A stretch of 64,000 bases of DNA, taken from the NCBI GenBank assembly GCA_020736575.1, contig JAGPYM010000017.1:744001-808000 (forward strand). The letters are read 5' to 3'. The position numbers and the translations under genes are program-made. This document shows, in pieces, positions 11,151 to 23,734 of this stretch. The notes below the pieces were generated by a model. That model had not been told where the DNA came from and ran no database searches. It saw only the letters and a program-made list of their open reading frames with translations. This stretch comes from Thelonectria olida. Lineage: Eukaryota > Ascomycota > Sordariomycetes > Hypocreales > Nectriaceae. The first letter of the stretch is position 1, and each line of letters opens with the position of its first letter.

Positions 11151-13408
11151 CAACATGTAAGCACCAGCCTCGGGTTCGCGCCAGCACGAGAGTTGCCGCG
11201 CTGAGACTGGCAAAATCTCGACGAATGATGATGAGATGTTCATTCTCGGTATTTACCTGAGCTTCATTGTGAAACCCATGTGTGTAGTTGGACAGCATCA
11301 CGCGAGCCAGCGCGGATGTTGCCTTATTCAATGGTCGGGGCAACTTAGCTTCGCTCTACTCGAGAAGTTCCATGCACCAAGTACAAAGAAGTATGCTTCT
11401 GTTTAAGCATTGTTAACGCGACAAGGGGCTTCCATCATGTGTCCCGCGGGCGGCGTCATCTGTGATATAATACCTGCGACTTTGAGCTTACGGTGGGCTA
11501 CCATGCAACTATGGACTCTGATCCAAACACTTGCCATCTCTTCGCTCGCCTCACCTTGGTTTGTTTCTGTCATGGGGACTTTTCGCCCGTTTCAAACCTT
11601 GAGACTATCGAGGTTTGATCGTCAGTCTGTGCAGCACATATCAACGCAGGCAAAAGAGCGAGACTTCCAATGATAGCTACGGGATGAGTCTTTGCCGCGC
11701 TCTTGGCATGTTCGGTATTCGTATACGGTTGATTGTTTGTGTGTCTCGATGCTTCTTTCGCTTGGCAGTCATGGTCATGGACATAGCAGGATGGACCCTG
11801 CGTGATTCGATAACAGAGGACGGGGCGTTCCGACGGCTAGATTGCCAAACTCTGCAGAGGACACTTCTTGGCCTTGGGTCTCTGGTCACGATGGAAAGGT
11901 CCATTTGCAGAGTCATGACGGGGACCACAACTCGAAACCTCCATCCATGGTCCCATCGTTGAATGCATCGCGCTCCGTGCCTGGATTGGTTGCCACGGGG
12001 GAAACGACGAGGCACGAAAGAGATTAATTATACAAGACTCCGTAGCACAAAGAGAAGGATGCCATTGCGAAAAGGAAGAAGAAAAAAAAAAGAGTTGTCC
12101 ATCCATCCTGCAGGATTCTTCTCGGCCGGGTCATGCATCTTCGTCTCCAGCTCGCCCACCGTACACTCCACCATACCGAGCAGAGAGTGAAACTAACAAT
12201 GGCTGCACACGGAGGATAATAATAAAAGGGACATGCAGAATGATATTGCCATGGCCTGTTCGTCCGCCCTGGACTCTGCGCTGTCCTTCAGTCTTTCAGC
12301 TCCGGACCCAACCAGTTAGTTATTAGTCCAATCAGTCAGCTCCCGACGTGTTGGGATGGCAGCTGAAAAGCTGCGACCGTTCACGAGGAATCAGGCCACA
12401 TTTCTGGCCAGTGTCGAAACCCACCCTGCGCGTGAATGGTGACTGAGAGATTCTTGTCTTGGTCTGCTCCAGTGAGTTGGGGACAGACAATTGAACCACT
12501 GCGGGGGGGTAATTTAAAAAGGGTTTCGATTTTGTAATTACCTTTGGAGATCGATTTTGATAGAAGGGGTTATTATTAGGGGCATGTTCTTCTCCGTCTA
12601 TAACACGGTGTCCTGTAGGTTGGCAGCGCGGAACGCTCATGGACATGCTGCTACTTTCGGCTCGTGCATGCCTGTTTCAATGGATGAGATTTTGGCGTCA
12701 TGCAGCAGTGACCTTGTTGATTGATGAACGGGACTGGAGGGTTACTGGCCCCAGAGCGTCGTCGCGTAGTCTTCCCGTCATCTCCTGGGCTGAACCGGAA
12801 TGTAGGGTAGCTTAGTGGTTACACAAGGGCCTTTCTTCTTCAGAACAATGCCTGGAAGATCCGTTTGCCACAGAGGACGCTGAAAGTATGTTGGAAGAAG
12901 AAGAAAAATATATTCAGACTCTAGCTTAGATATCCTCGATACGCAAGGGGAGACTTGATTGGCTTCGTCCTTGGCGATTCCTTCCCGAAACCACACATGC
13001 ATACACTCACAGGTAGAGCACCCAAACATTCTTGAAAGTATCATTTCCTTATAAGAGAACCTAACCAATACTACGAATCACCTGGTCCACCTCCCTCTGA
13101 AGTAATATTCCTGCCCATAACATGCATGTGTACGAAGACCTCATAAACGGCTTGAAAATAAAAATAAAAATATAAACGCCCCTGGCTAACCAGAACTCGC
13201 AGGGTGCAGGATTCCCTTGGTCCCCCAAACTTTTGAAGCAAGCACCGTGACAATTGAGAATCCCGCCGCCAACTCCCTCCACACTAACGCAACGCAAATC
13301 AAAATCAAGAAACACAAAATACCGCCCGTCTGTTCCAGTCCGTCCGGGTATCATTAGCTAGTCTCTTCGCGTCGCTCTCTCATTCTCCACGAATAAGGCA
13401 ACTCCTCT

Positions 13409-15947
13409 TCAGTTGCCTGGGTTGGGGAAGGCAAACCCAGCCGGGAAGTCGGGCATGCCATTGGGCAAGGTTCCAATACCGAAGGGAAAGCCACCCATCA
13501 GGTTGGGCTGGCCACCAACCTTGCCATCGTCTCGGTGGTCGTCACGGCGAGGGTGGCCACCATGGTTGCCATTGGTCTCACGGCTTCGTCGCCAACGGGA
13601 CAGGTCCTCATCCTTGTTACGGGTCGACTTGGGTCCATTGTTGCCGCCCTTATCGGTTTGCATACGGCGACTGATGGCCTTGGACGAGACACCGGCTCCG
13701 ATTTCAATATCAGGCTCCTCAACGCACAAACCCGTATCGATGGGGCGACCGTCACTGCCGCCGTACTGAGCAGTCATCATCCACTTCCGATCAGCGTCAG
13801 TGAGCTTGTGGATAGGGATAATGCTGACGCCCGTCGAGTAGTCGCTACAGTCGCGTGGGCCGAACCCAACACCCCAGCGAGTCTATAAAGTGATTAGTTG
13901 ATTGGCCCATACACAGATGCCGTAGTAAAAGAACTTACCCTCAACGAGGCCTCCAGGCTTCTATTGTCTTCAGTGTTTTCCTTTGCGTTGACAGCATCCT
14001 TACGAGTCAACATCTTAACAAAGGCATGGCGTTTATCCTTGTTTACGATGCACGTCTGTACAGTACCGAATCGGCTGAAGATGCTACGCAGTTCGGCCTC
14101 GGAGCAGCTAAATTGGGGTTAGCATTTCGAGGCTTGGCAAGAATTGGAGTCACAGTTGGGGAAATGGATGTTGTATACTTACGTTACCCCTCCTACAAAG
14201 AGAGTTCGACTGAAGACCTTGATGTGACCCGACGGAAGATTAGGATCGAAATCAACCCACTTATCAACATGTGGAAATCCATGAGTTGGGGGAGTAGGGC
14301 TCCGACCGCGGCGTCCAGCCGGGCTACGCTGGCGATAGTCACCTCCACGTCGGTCATCATGACGACCGCGGTTTGGCGAGTTGTGGCCATAGTCCATACG
14401 ATCACGTCCATTGCGAGGCGACCCACGGGCTCCCCAGCCACGATCAGGAGATCTGGAACGGGATCGGCCATGATATCTGGGAGATCTTACATGGTCATGG
14501 TAATCTCGATCACGCGATTCATCGGGTTTCATCGATGGTGCTCCCCATGAGGTTCCCAGCTGAGCACCTGGGAACGAGCCTTGGGGTGCAGGTACAGGAG
14601 GCTGAGAGCCCGGAGCAGCCCCAGCAGCAGCGCCACCATTCATACCCTGGATCAAGGCCGGGATCTTGTCAAATGGAACACCTTGATCTGCAAGAGCCTT
14701 GATCAATAGAATTTGCTGCTGGACGTTTGGATCTAGCCCTGATCCAGCCGGTCCGGCACTGGTAGCAGCAGCGGGGAATGGGTTGGGCGGGTTACTCGTG
14801 TTGTTCGGAATAGCACCTGGGATAGCACTCTGGCCTGGCATCTGAGACAGGCCAAATGGCAGAGACGGCACATTTACAGGTTGCGAGGGCGGGGGGTAAG
14901 ATACGGGCAGTGGAGCCTGGGGAACAGCTGACACTGGCTGCGGCAATCCCATGCCAGGGAGACTATACGAAGAGGTCGGGGCCGGGAGGTTTGAGGTAGT
15001 CGGTGGTGCAGAGGTGTTTTGTCGAGCCATGTTGGCGAGAGCCTCCAGGATGGAGGAGCCATTAGGAGCTGAGGAGGCTTGGGGTGGAGGCTTGCCCTGA
15101 AGCGAAGCCATCACATTCGGTGGAGGGCTACCAGGAGGTGTGGTCGATGCAGCTATGAGAGGATATTGATTAGAATACATGTAATTGTTTGAAGGTGACA
15201 CCTCAGCTGCGAGGAGTTTATCCAAAGATGACGTACTCTGTGGTGGTGGGGCATTGATCTTGGTCCTGAAGGACTCGAGCATGGCATCTGGGAAAGTCTG
15301 GCCCTTCTCCCAGATGTCAAGAAGTTTCTTAATCTTTTCCTGCATGACGAAGTCTATGTGAGTTACAGTCCAAACGGTACGAGATGGAGAGACGAAAGCG
15401 GCATCACGATCATGGATCTTGGCAGGTGGCAGCACCGACCGGCTGCTGTGATGCCCATCGGCACACGGTCCATGAGGAGAGCTACACATGTGCAATATCG
15501 CGAGTACAAGAATGCGTACCTTTTGTTCCTCGGGGGCGGTTTGCAAGATGTCATTCATCAAAACGGGCATGAGTTCCGTCACTCTGTGGACGCCAGCGGC
15601 ATAGGTTCCATCCGGGGCAGAGCTGTCTATTGCCTGTGCCTGAGCCTTGGCCTGTTCGAGCCATTTCCGTGTTACAGAGTCTACGACGTAGAGTACTCCC
15701 AACTTGTGTGTCCCCGGTGCCTTTTTGAAATGGGTATATATCTTCTGGATGAGGACGGATTCCGACTGTTGGGATGATGGGTCAGCAATTGCGGGTAAGC
15801 GCAAACAAACATGTCGGAAAGTCATACCTGGATGTTGGACACGCAAAGTGATGTCAAACTGGTGATGCGAGATCCGGAAACTCCTGGAGGCTTGAGGTTG
15901 AGCATAGCCTGGAGGCCTGCCTCTAGGTCTGCTACTACAGACGCCAT
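13409..15947 (-). CDS. CID + RRM RNA polymerase II termination factor, Nrd1/Seb1-like
   Basis: Nuclear factor expected to bind the phosphorylated Pol II C-terminal domain and nascent RNA to direct termination or 3'-end processing. Model: exons 15947-15828, 15765-15520, 15339-14183, 14107-13939 and 13882-13409 (721 aa); all joins keep phase and use GTATG, GTACG or GTAAG donors. Seen: residues 1 to about 150 form a CTD-interaction domain (KIYTHFKKAP, LGVLYVVDSV, KLLDIWEKG). A long Pro/Gln/Ala-rich linker follows, then an RS/RG-rich patch (GRSRSRSPDRG). A single RRM with RNP2 LFVGGV and RNP1-like RHAFVKM is split across introns. After it comes a GVGFGPRDCSDYSTG segment typical of this family, and a Gly/Pro-rich tail. 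The family is secure; whether it acts like yeast Nrd1 or fission-yeast Seb1 is inference. Confidence 0.9.
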
Positions 15948-18900
15948 GATGTCGGGGGAGGGAAGGTCCAGGACTACACGGGATCCGAAATGAAGTGGTC
16001 CTAGGAAGATGATGCTTTGCGATGCGTGCGCTCAGCAAAGGGTACGGGTTTGGCGAAGTTTTGAAGCACGCGGTTGAGCAGAGGAAGGGAAATATGCTTT
16101 TCCCCAGTGCAAATTTTTTTTAGGCCGCGTTGCTCGGGAGGAGGCCTGCGGACCCGTTTACGTAGTCGCGACTGACGGAAGGTGTATACGATGCAAGGCT
16201 CTGGCCTCAAGATTCGCGAATACAAAAGGTAGGCCTTAAGGTTCAGGTACGGTAGAGTACGACTTGGTCCAGAAATGTGCTCCTCCTTCTACTGTGGTGT
16301 CTTGTCAGATCTCTCAAGGTGCGACGAGGTCACTAGAGGCGAGTGCAGATGCGCGAAATGAAACTCGTCGCGAATACCGGAAACACTAAAGAGCGTCGAG
16401 AGTAAAGCACGAGATGGATGATATAGAGCAGCGGCCTGTGTCGGTGGGATAGACTCGATGGCGATGAGAGTCAAATCGTCGTTTTGGTGACGAAGAGTGA
16501 TGTGGATGAGGAAAAAGAAAGAAGAGTCGAGTGATGCCTAGTGGAGCTAGTTTTGGGTCACAAGGAAATGCGAAACAGCGCCACCCGGTCGAGTAATCAT
16601 CCACGGTTTATCCAGCCAGTGCCCACATTGGCACAGTCCCGTGATACATCATGTGATATACACGTGACCTACATCACCAAGAGAACCTCCATATAACGTA
16701 AGCGATGCTATTGCGGCGTGATTGGTCAAGGCCCAGTGGTGCTGGGGAAAATGATTAGGTAAGTGTCCGAGATAAATGTCTGAAGCAAGTTATCCCGTAC
16801 TTGACAGCCGAGTTGAGTAGTTTCGACCTTTAAGGCGCGCCGTCATCGGGTAAGGAACAAACACTCATCCAGGATGACCAGGACCACATGGCGCGCCGTG
16901 AAAATGCAATGCTGGCCAACGTGGCGGCATTAATAATATCTTCGCCTAGGGTGCAGGTCCCGAGACCTACTCGCACAGGGCAATGATGCAAGCGAGCATT
17001 TTTGTCTTGTTGGACACGATGATGGCGTATTGGACCAATCCACCATGTAGATTCACACGAGAAGACATCATGGGAGCAAAGAAGACGGCATAGCCGACGA
17101 TACAGTTAGCACAAGCTTGTGACAGAGCCGAGCTGGTCGGGTGATCGGAGACTCTTGAGCAATTGTATAAGTTGCTCGGTTTGGAGGAAGAACTTGGCGG
17201 GTACTTATTGATCCGTAGCTGCGTACCGAGTAGAAGATTCGGAGACGAGGGGTGAGGGGCGTTACCTACTCCTCATAGCTCCTCACGAGACGACAAGCAC
17301 ACTGACTCAAGCTTCGCACAACTTCTCACACGAAGCTGCAATCAGATCAATTGGTGGGTGCCGGGTGGAGGGGGTTTCGGCAGTCCGAGCATGCGCCGTA
17401 GCCCTTGCTCGGAGGCCGGTGGCGGCAATGAGCACGGGAGATCCGGGCGTCCACCCTGGACGCAGACCTCTTACAGACCTGGGTTATCCTGGAGCAAGGC
17501 CTGGAGTGAATCTCAACTGGAGCTAGAGCAAGAACAGGCAGCCCAGATCCGAGCTACGGAGGTGTGACGGAGGGCATCGAAGGCCCGTGGGAGCGGCGCT
17601 AATCCCACGTTAGCAGGAACCCATCTGACGTCAAGGATGGAAGACCAGTGTGTGACCGAGGTCCTCCGAATGGACGTGAGCATTGGGCAAGTCCTCCACT
17701 GTTCGGTAGTATTTGGTACCGAGAGAAGCGAATTGTAGAGAGCAAATGTATGCTTTATTGGGGCTGTTGGGAACTTGCCGCGACTGGAGATCCGAGGTTA
17801 AGGGGCTCGCCTGCTGGATGGTCCTGAACATTGTGAGGGATGAGGCCGTGAAGTATCTACCGTAGTCAGAACCCAAAGAAACGATAGAATACCTCACCTC
17901 TGACTTGAAAATGGTCATTGCCGCCGAGCCTCAGGTATCTGCGGTACACCGGGCAACCTACCTGAACAGCAAGTTGTTTGGTTCCCAATCCAGCGAATTG
18001 CAGTTCAGTAGGGGCGTCGCCATATGTAACACCCGAAACCGGGGCTTGAGAAGGGTGGCAGAGGATGGAGAACGGGATGGAGGGATGGAGGGATGGAGAA
18101 GGCTGATTGGAGATTGGGGGAGGCAGTCAAGGAGAGATGGAAGTCACTGCCATGTTCCTTTTCCCACTCGGTGAATGACGACGGAAAGCATCTCTACTTT
18201 CCGAGCTCTCGCCGGATTTCCATATGTCCAGACGCTTGAGTTGGCTGGTGACTCCAACAACTCATGATTGGGTGCATTCATTTCACCCATCCCCCGCGCC
18301 GCTCACATGCTCTGGAAGGCAAGCTGGCCGATATCTCTGTGTGCATCAATGTACAATCGCGCTGTCCAATGCAATCCCACACACCCGGAGATGCTTGGAA
18401 CGAAAACTGCTCGATCCAATTGACTGCCAATCGCGGTCCCCGCGGCACGAACACCTCCTCCACTGGGCTGGCTGCAAGCCTTCCCTCATTATCCCGTTTT
18501 TTTCTTTTTTCCCCCAGCCCCAGGATGACGACCTTACGGCCCCAGGTCAACAACCCCAGATGCTACAGTACATCAGTAGTTACTGCGCCGCCAAGCTGTT
18601 GGGGGGGCCTAGATGCAGAGGAGCCATGCAGTGAGGGAGAGACACTGTACGTAAAAGGAACCTCGAATTGTAGGAGCAGGCTTCGAAGCAAGGGGGGAGA
18701 AGGGGGGGGGAGGGTGGCTTACGGATAAGTTAGTTAGTGACAACGAGGTATCATCCATCCATCATGGGAATTTTTTTTTGGGGCTCATCAACAAACGGAG
18801 AGGTTTGGGGGTGGTACTTGGGTGGTGACTTCCTTCCTTCTTTCCATATCTCACACAGGCTACTGGGTGACTGTGCCCGCCCAAAATATCCATCCATGCC

Positions 18901-19459
18901 CAGAGAAAAAAAGAAATGGGTGGGAAAAAATCCTGCTCCCCGTCCCCAAGCGGTACGTTCGGTGCCCCCAGACGGCCTCCAGACCCTGTCTCGCGGCCAG
19001 TAACAGCCCCTGTAAAGCCCTGAAAACTGATCAAGTGGGAAAACAGAGTCCCCTGCCCCTGCTCAAATGCGCCCCGTGCTGCAGCGGATGACGGATGTAC
19101 CGTCTCCAGCTGGAGGCAGGTATCCGTGGCCTTGCCAATTGCCAATTGCCCTTTGCCATTGCCTCCCCAAAGATGCAAGAGAAGCTCCACCACCAATTCA
19201 AGTTCCACACGCCCCCCCCGTCGTCTCCGTCTCTTGTGTGCTTGTCCCCGAGGTCTAAAAGTTCAAGGAAAGGAATCTAAGGCGCAAAAAGTGTCCACGG
19301 TCCACGGCCCAGGCGAAAGCGGCTGGTCTATTTTTCTCCTACCTGCGCCTTTTTTACTTGGACTCTTCTTCTTTTCCATCTCCATCTCCCCTTAACTATC
19401 TTCCTCCGGCTCTTCCTCTTGCACCGTCTTGTCCTCGCTTCATCACCCCTCTGTTCACA
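15948..19459. other. Intergenic interval, divergent promoters
   Basis: Divergent spacer of 3.5 kb between the Nrd1/Seb1-like gene and citrate synthase. It must hold both promoters. I found no ORF with family features, no tRNA and no 5S rRNA. It contains an 8-bp tandem repeat (18074-18097). Pyrimidine-rich stretches precede the citrate synthase ATG (about 19365-19440), as is common in strongly expressed fungal genes. Confidence 0.6.
18074..18097. repeat. Three tandem copies of GGGATGGA
   Basis: Three perfect 8-bp units, with a related GGATGGAG immediately upstream at 18063. Intergenic. Confidence 0.85.
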
Positions 19460-21311
19460 ATGGCCTCTGTCACCCGTCTCAGCAACGCTGCCCTGCGGGC
19501 TACCCTCCGCGCTCAGCCCGTTCACGGCTCTGCCTTCAACGCTGTCCGATGCTACTCAGCCAAGACCCAGGTATGTCGTGGAGATCAATTGGAAGCTCGA
19601 GAGGAGCTTCAATGCCTCGGTAATATGCACTGGCTGACCCTTCCCTTTACCACAGACCCTCAAGGAGCGATTCGCCGAGCTGCTGCCCGAGAAGATTGAG
19701 CAGGTCAAGGCTCTTCGCAAGTCAGTCTTACCCCCAACATATCGTGTCGATGGCTACCCCGCGATCCCCCGTAGCTGTGTCGCGGGTAATGACCATTGGC
19801 ACTTGATACAACTCCTGTGCCTTTGACTTGCATACTGACATCCAATGACAACAGGGAGCATGGTTCCAAGGTCGTCGACCAGGTCACTCTCGACCAGGTC
19901 TACGGTGGTGCCCGTGGCATCAAGGCCCTCGTCTGGGAGGGTTCCGTCCTCGACTCTGAGGAGGGTATCCGATTCCGTGGCAAGACCATCCCCGAGTGCC
20001 AGGAGCTTCTTCCCAAAGCCCCCGGTGGCAAGGAGCCTCTTCCCGAGGGTAAGTTGTGACAACAAGCATCAAAAATGTTATGCCGGACTTACGACCCCGC
20101 GCGCAAAACGTGGGCGTGTGCGCGCACTCCCATGTCGCGCGCGCGATCGCATGTCACGGCATGACATGGTCTGGTCTGGAAGTGGCATGTGCTAACCCCG
20201 CTACCCCAGGTCTTTTCTGGCTTCTCTTGACCGGCGAGGTCCCTACCGAGCAGCAGGTCCGTGACCTCTCTGCCGAGTGGGCTGCCCGATCCGATCTCCC
20301 CAAGTTCGTTGAGGAGCTCATCGACCACTGCCCGAACGACCTCCACCCCATGGCTCAGTTCTCCCTTGCCGTGACCGCTCTCGAGCACACCTCCAGCTTC
20401 TCCAAGGCCTACGCCAAGGGCATCAACAAGAAGGAGTACTGGGGTTACACCTTTGAGGACTCCATGGACCTCATTGCCAAGCTCCCTAACGTTGCCTCCC
20501 GCATCTATCAGAACGTCTTCAAGGGCGGCAAGGTTGCCCCCATCCAGAAGGACAAGGATTACTCGTTCAACTTTGCCAACCAGCTCGGCTTCGGTGACAA
20601 CGCCGACTTTGTTGAGCTTATGCGTCTCTACCTGACCATTCACACCGACCACGAGGGCGGCAACGTCAGCGCCCACACCACCCACCTTGTTGGCAGTGCC
20701 CTCAGCTCTCCTTATCTCTCTCTCGCTGCCGGTCTTAACGGTCTGGCCGGTCCTCTCCACGGTCTCGCCAACCAGGAGGTGCTCAACTGGCTTGTTGAGA
20801 TGAAGAAGGACGTTGGTGACGACCTCAGCGACAAGGCCATCACTGACTACCTCTGGAAGACTCTCAACAGTGGCCGTGTCGTTCCCGGTTATGGCCACGC
20901 CGTTCTCCGCAAGACTGACCCCCGTTACACTGCTCAGCGTGTCTTTGCTCAGGGTACGTTGATTGTGTCCCTTTTTAGTTCTATAAGCTGTGATTTGCTA
21001 ACAACCATGCAGACAAGATGCCCAACGACCCCATGTTCCAGCTCGTCAGCCAGGTTTACAAGATTGCCCCTGGCGTCCTGACTGAGCACGGCAAGACCAA
21101 GAACCCCTACCCCAACGTCGATGCCCACTCTGGAGTCCTCCTCCAGTACTACGGTCTCAAGGAGGCCAGCTACTACACCGTCCTCTTCGGTGTGTCCCGC
21201 GCGATTGGTGTCCTTCCCCAGCTCATCATCGACCGCGCCCTCGGTGCTCCCATTGAGCGACCCAAGTCTTTCTCCACCGAGAAGTGGATCGAGATCACCA
21301 AGAAGCTGTAA
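19460..21311 (+). CDS. cit1: Citrate synthase, mitochondrial
   Basis: Condenses acetyl-CoA and oxaloacetate to citrate in the mitochondrial matrix. Model: exons 19460-19570, 19656-19720, 19855-20048, 20210-20953 and 21013-21311, giving 470 aa, the usual length for fungal mitochondrial citrate synthases. Seen: an Arg/Ala-rich presequence without acidic residues, ending VRCYSAK, a typical matrix-processing context. Further on are the active-site segment [12 protein letters not shown] and the signature [13 protein letters not shown], carrying catalytic His residues. Introns are short with CTGAC/CTAAC branch sites; the third contains a run of alternating CG (about 20098-20150). Next downstream on the same strand is a Yhm2-type citrate carrier. 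The stop is TAA at 21309-21311. Identity is secure. Confidence 0.97.
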
Positions 21312-23734
21312 AGTAGGCGATGAATGAGTAAGGCAGTGGAGGAACAAGGAAGACTAAAAAATACCACGGATTGGGATCGAGTTAGGGAACGATGACGACG
21401 AGTTGTTCAATACGAGGAGGAAAGCCTTGGGTGTGGACATGGAGTACGTGGCGACTCCAATGGCGCTTTGTACAATACAACGACACAGTTTTTCGTTTTG
21501 GTAATGAGCTACAGCAGGCCGTCCGCTCAGCGGGCCTGAATGAAATCTTTTACAGTTGAGTCGATGGGTCTATATCCAATGATACTACGTGATACTGGGA
21601 TGCTTTGAAATTCAAATCGAGGGTTCGGAACCCGAATAAAACCATGGCTACTGTAGTGATGGAGTGACGAGGCTGCCACAAAAAAAAAAGCTGATGGCGA
21701 CGACATCGGAGGGCCAACATCGATGCCAGGTTGCGTCAGCGCCCGATCTGGATGTCAGGGGGTGCGTTGACCCCAAAGAAAAGTCGACGGGGGATGGGGA
21801 CCCTTGTGAAGTCGGGGCACAGTCAATAAAAGGTGAGCTCCATGGCAACCAAGTTCCAGAGCATGCGCCACTTCGGGTGGGAGCTGGAGGAGGCCAGCGG
21901 TTCCCCTTCCAGAGTACGGACCAGATACCTCCGAGATGGTGCATTCGGGACATTTCTGCACGAAGTGTTTACCGGGCAGCAAGTAAACGGGATGTAGCTC
22001 CTGACAAGGGGCGTGGAGGGGTGCATTCCGGCAATGCAAGGGGGAAGCTCAACAAGTCTTACAAGATGGAGCACTTTGCAATTTACCAACGGGACGCCAC
22101 AGGGGCGGGATGGGTGAGGGGAGTGGTTGGGATTGGAGGGAGGAAGGTGACAGTTGAGTGTTTTGTTTTCAACAAGAGGTAACGTTATTGGAGTGCGATG
22201 AGTGAGATGTTGTGTTGTGTGTGTCTGGACTTTGATATCCGGAGGGAAGGTCGGTGCATTTTGACTGGGGGGGTCCAATTTGTTGTGTCTGGGTTTTTTT
22301 TTGGCTTTTGGTCAGAGCTCTCTTCCCATCAAACAAAAGATGGGGGGGAAGGCAAAAGGAGGGGGAGCTGTGTGTGGTACGTACCGACAGCTCCTGAGGA
22401 GTAGTTACTAGCTCCAGTGCAGCTCACTCACCTTGGCTGGAGTTGGTCTGGCGCTCTCACCGTTCTTGATTGGGATGCGGCCTTCACAGGCTTGCAGATG
22501 TGGCCTAGGGAAGCACAGGCGCTGTCACTTTAACTCCTCTGTGGGCAACCAAGGTGAGGTGGTAGGGAGCTGCTCGCCCCAACGTGACCCGAGAGCTGTC
22601 CTGCTCCCGGCTTCAAGCCCGTGACGCTGTTCCGTGATGCTCCGCTCTCCGCTCTCCGCCGCCGTTCGGTCGGGCCTTTGACCGTTCGGCACCCCAGATT
22701 TTTCACATGTTTATCAAACTTGGCTTGGTTGGGCTGGATCTTGGTTTTGGATCTGACCTCCCCTCCCTCAGCTCGGCTTGCCGTGGCATAACTAGGAGAG
22801 ATAGGCATATGGAGGCGCAGTCGTTATGCGGGCATCGGTGAATTAATGTCCATTGAGAGAAGCGGATGGACGTGTTCGTAGTTGACACATTGTGGTTAGC
22901 ATCATTTCTCGCTCGTCTTGGTGAGCATTCATAAACAGCCCGTCATCTTCGCTTCTCGTATCTAGCTGTCGTGCTTCCCCGACGTTCGCCTTACTTCTGC
23001 ACCGTTGCTCATCTCAGCTGTAATACGCCGCTGACACTGTAAGTATTTCAACGCCTTTCTTATCTTACCTTCCATTTTGTTGGACGTGAATCCTACACCT
23101 TTCTGCGCTGTCTGTCAGATCTTGCACGCCACACACGTTCCTGCCCCCCAGTCAGAGTTCTGCGACCCCCCTGAATCAGCGTGACATTACGAAGCCTCTC
23201 CAAAGGTGAGCAAAGAAAAAAAGAACCCAAGGCACAGACATTGCAAAGACAAAAAGGGACCGAATAAAAAAAAAACACGTGCTTGATCCCGGACTACTCC
23301 TCGCTCCTCCAACGGATTCCTCCCGACAGGCAAAGACGCAGACGCTGAAAGGAGAAACACCTCGGCTTTCGCTCCGTCAGAAAGAGCTAACATCCGCTTT
23401 CCTCACAGTTGATCCTCCTCCTCCTCCTCCTCCTCCTCCTCCTCCCTTCCAGCTCAAGCTTAACTGGCCCAGTTTAGCCCGAAGCTTTCTCTCAACGTTC
23501 CTCCCTCCCCGTCCGTCTCCCATCGGCTATCTGACTCAGCAGCGGCTGCTCCCTCTCCCCCACGCTTTTTTTGCTTAAAATCGCTCCTGCATTTGCTCAA
23601 CCCACTCCCGGCCCCAGTTCGCTCGCCCACCCGCTTTCCATCTCCAACATTATTTTTTCCTCCCCTTCGCGAAGAAGCACCCTCTTCCCTTGGTCAGGGC
23701 CCCTTCACACTCCACACCGGACAATCCCAAAGTT
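21312..23734. other. Intergenic interval before the Yhm2-type carrier gene
   Basis: It contains the citrate synthase 3' end and the promoter and leader of the carrier gene. No supportable gene seen. The last 700 nt are strongly pyrimidine-rich on the plus strand. A GTAAGT-type donor near 23040 could mark a 5'-UTR intron, but I cannot fix its acceptor. Confidence 0.5.
23414..23443. repeat. (CCT)10 tract upstream of the carrier gene
   Basis: Ten perfect CCT units inside a long C/T-rich stretch about 300 nt before the ATG. Such CT tracts are common at the promoters and 5' leaders of highly expressed fungal genes, so a promoter role is plausible but not shown. Confidence 0.85.

Larger units (their letters stand above)
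1484..13408. other. 11.9 kb interval with no supportable gene
   Basis: It lies between the 5' end of the H+-ATPase gene and the 3' end of the Nrd1/Seb1-like gene. I read both strands and found only short, low-complexity open frames, many without an ATG, and none with recognisable protein motifs. Base composition looks ordinary rather than A+T-rich, so it does not resemble a RIP-decayed transposon block. It holds an (ACC)8 run, a T28 tract, a perfect 20-bp palindrome and two near-identical 28-nt GGCT-rich segments, all listed separately. Part of it must be the H+-ATPase promoter and 5' leader. Non-coding RNA genes or very short spliced genes could be present and would not be visible to me. Confidence 0.6.

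Noticed and set aside
20089..20898. A 269-codon antisense frame opposite citrate synthase
   Set aside because: Mirror of strong codon bias (C-ending codons) in the sense gene; Val/Gly/Leu-rich text with no family features.
21621..21640. A tRNA T-arm-like GGGTTCGGAACCC
   Set aside because: It is a plain palindrome lacking the seven-base loop. No acceptor stem or anticodon arm is nearby.
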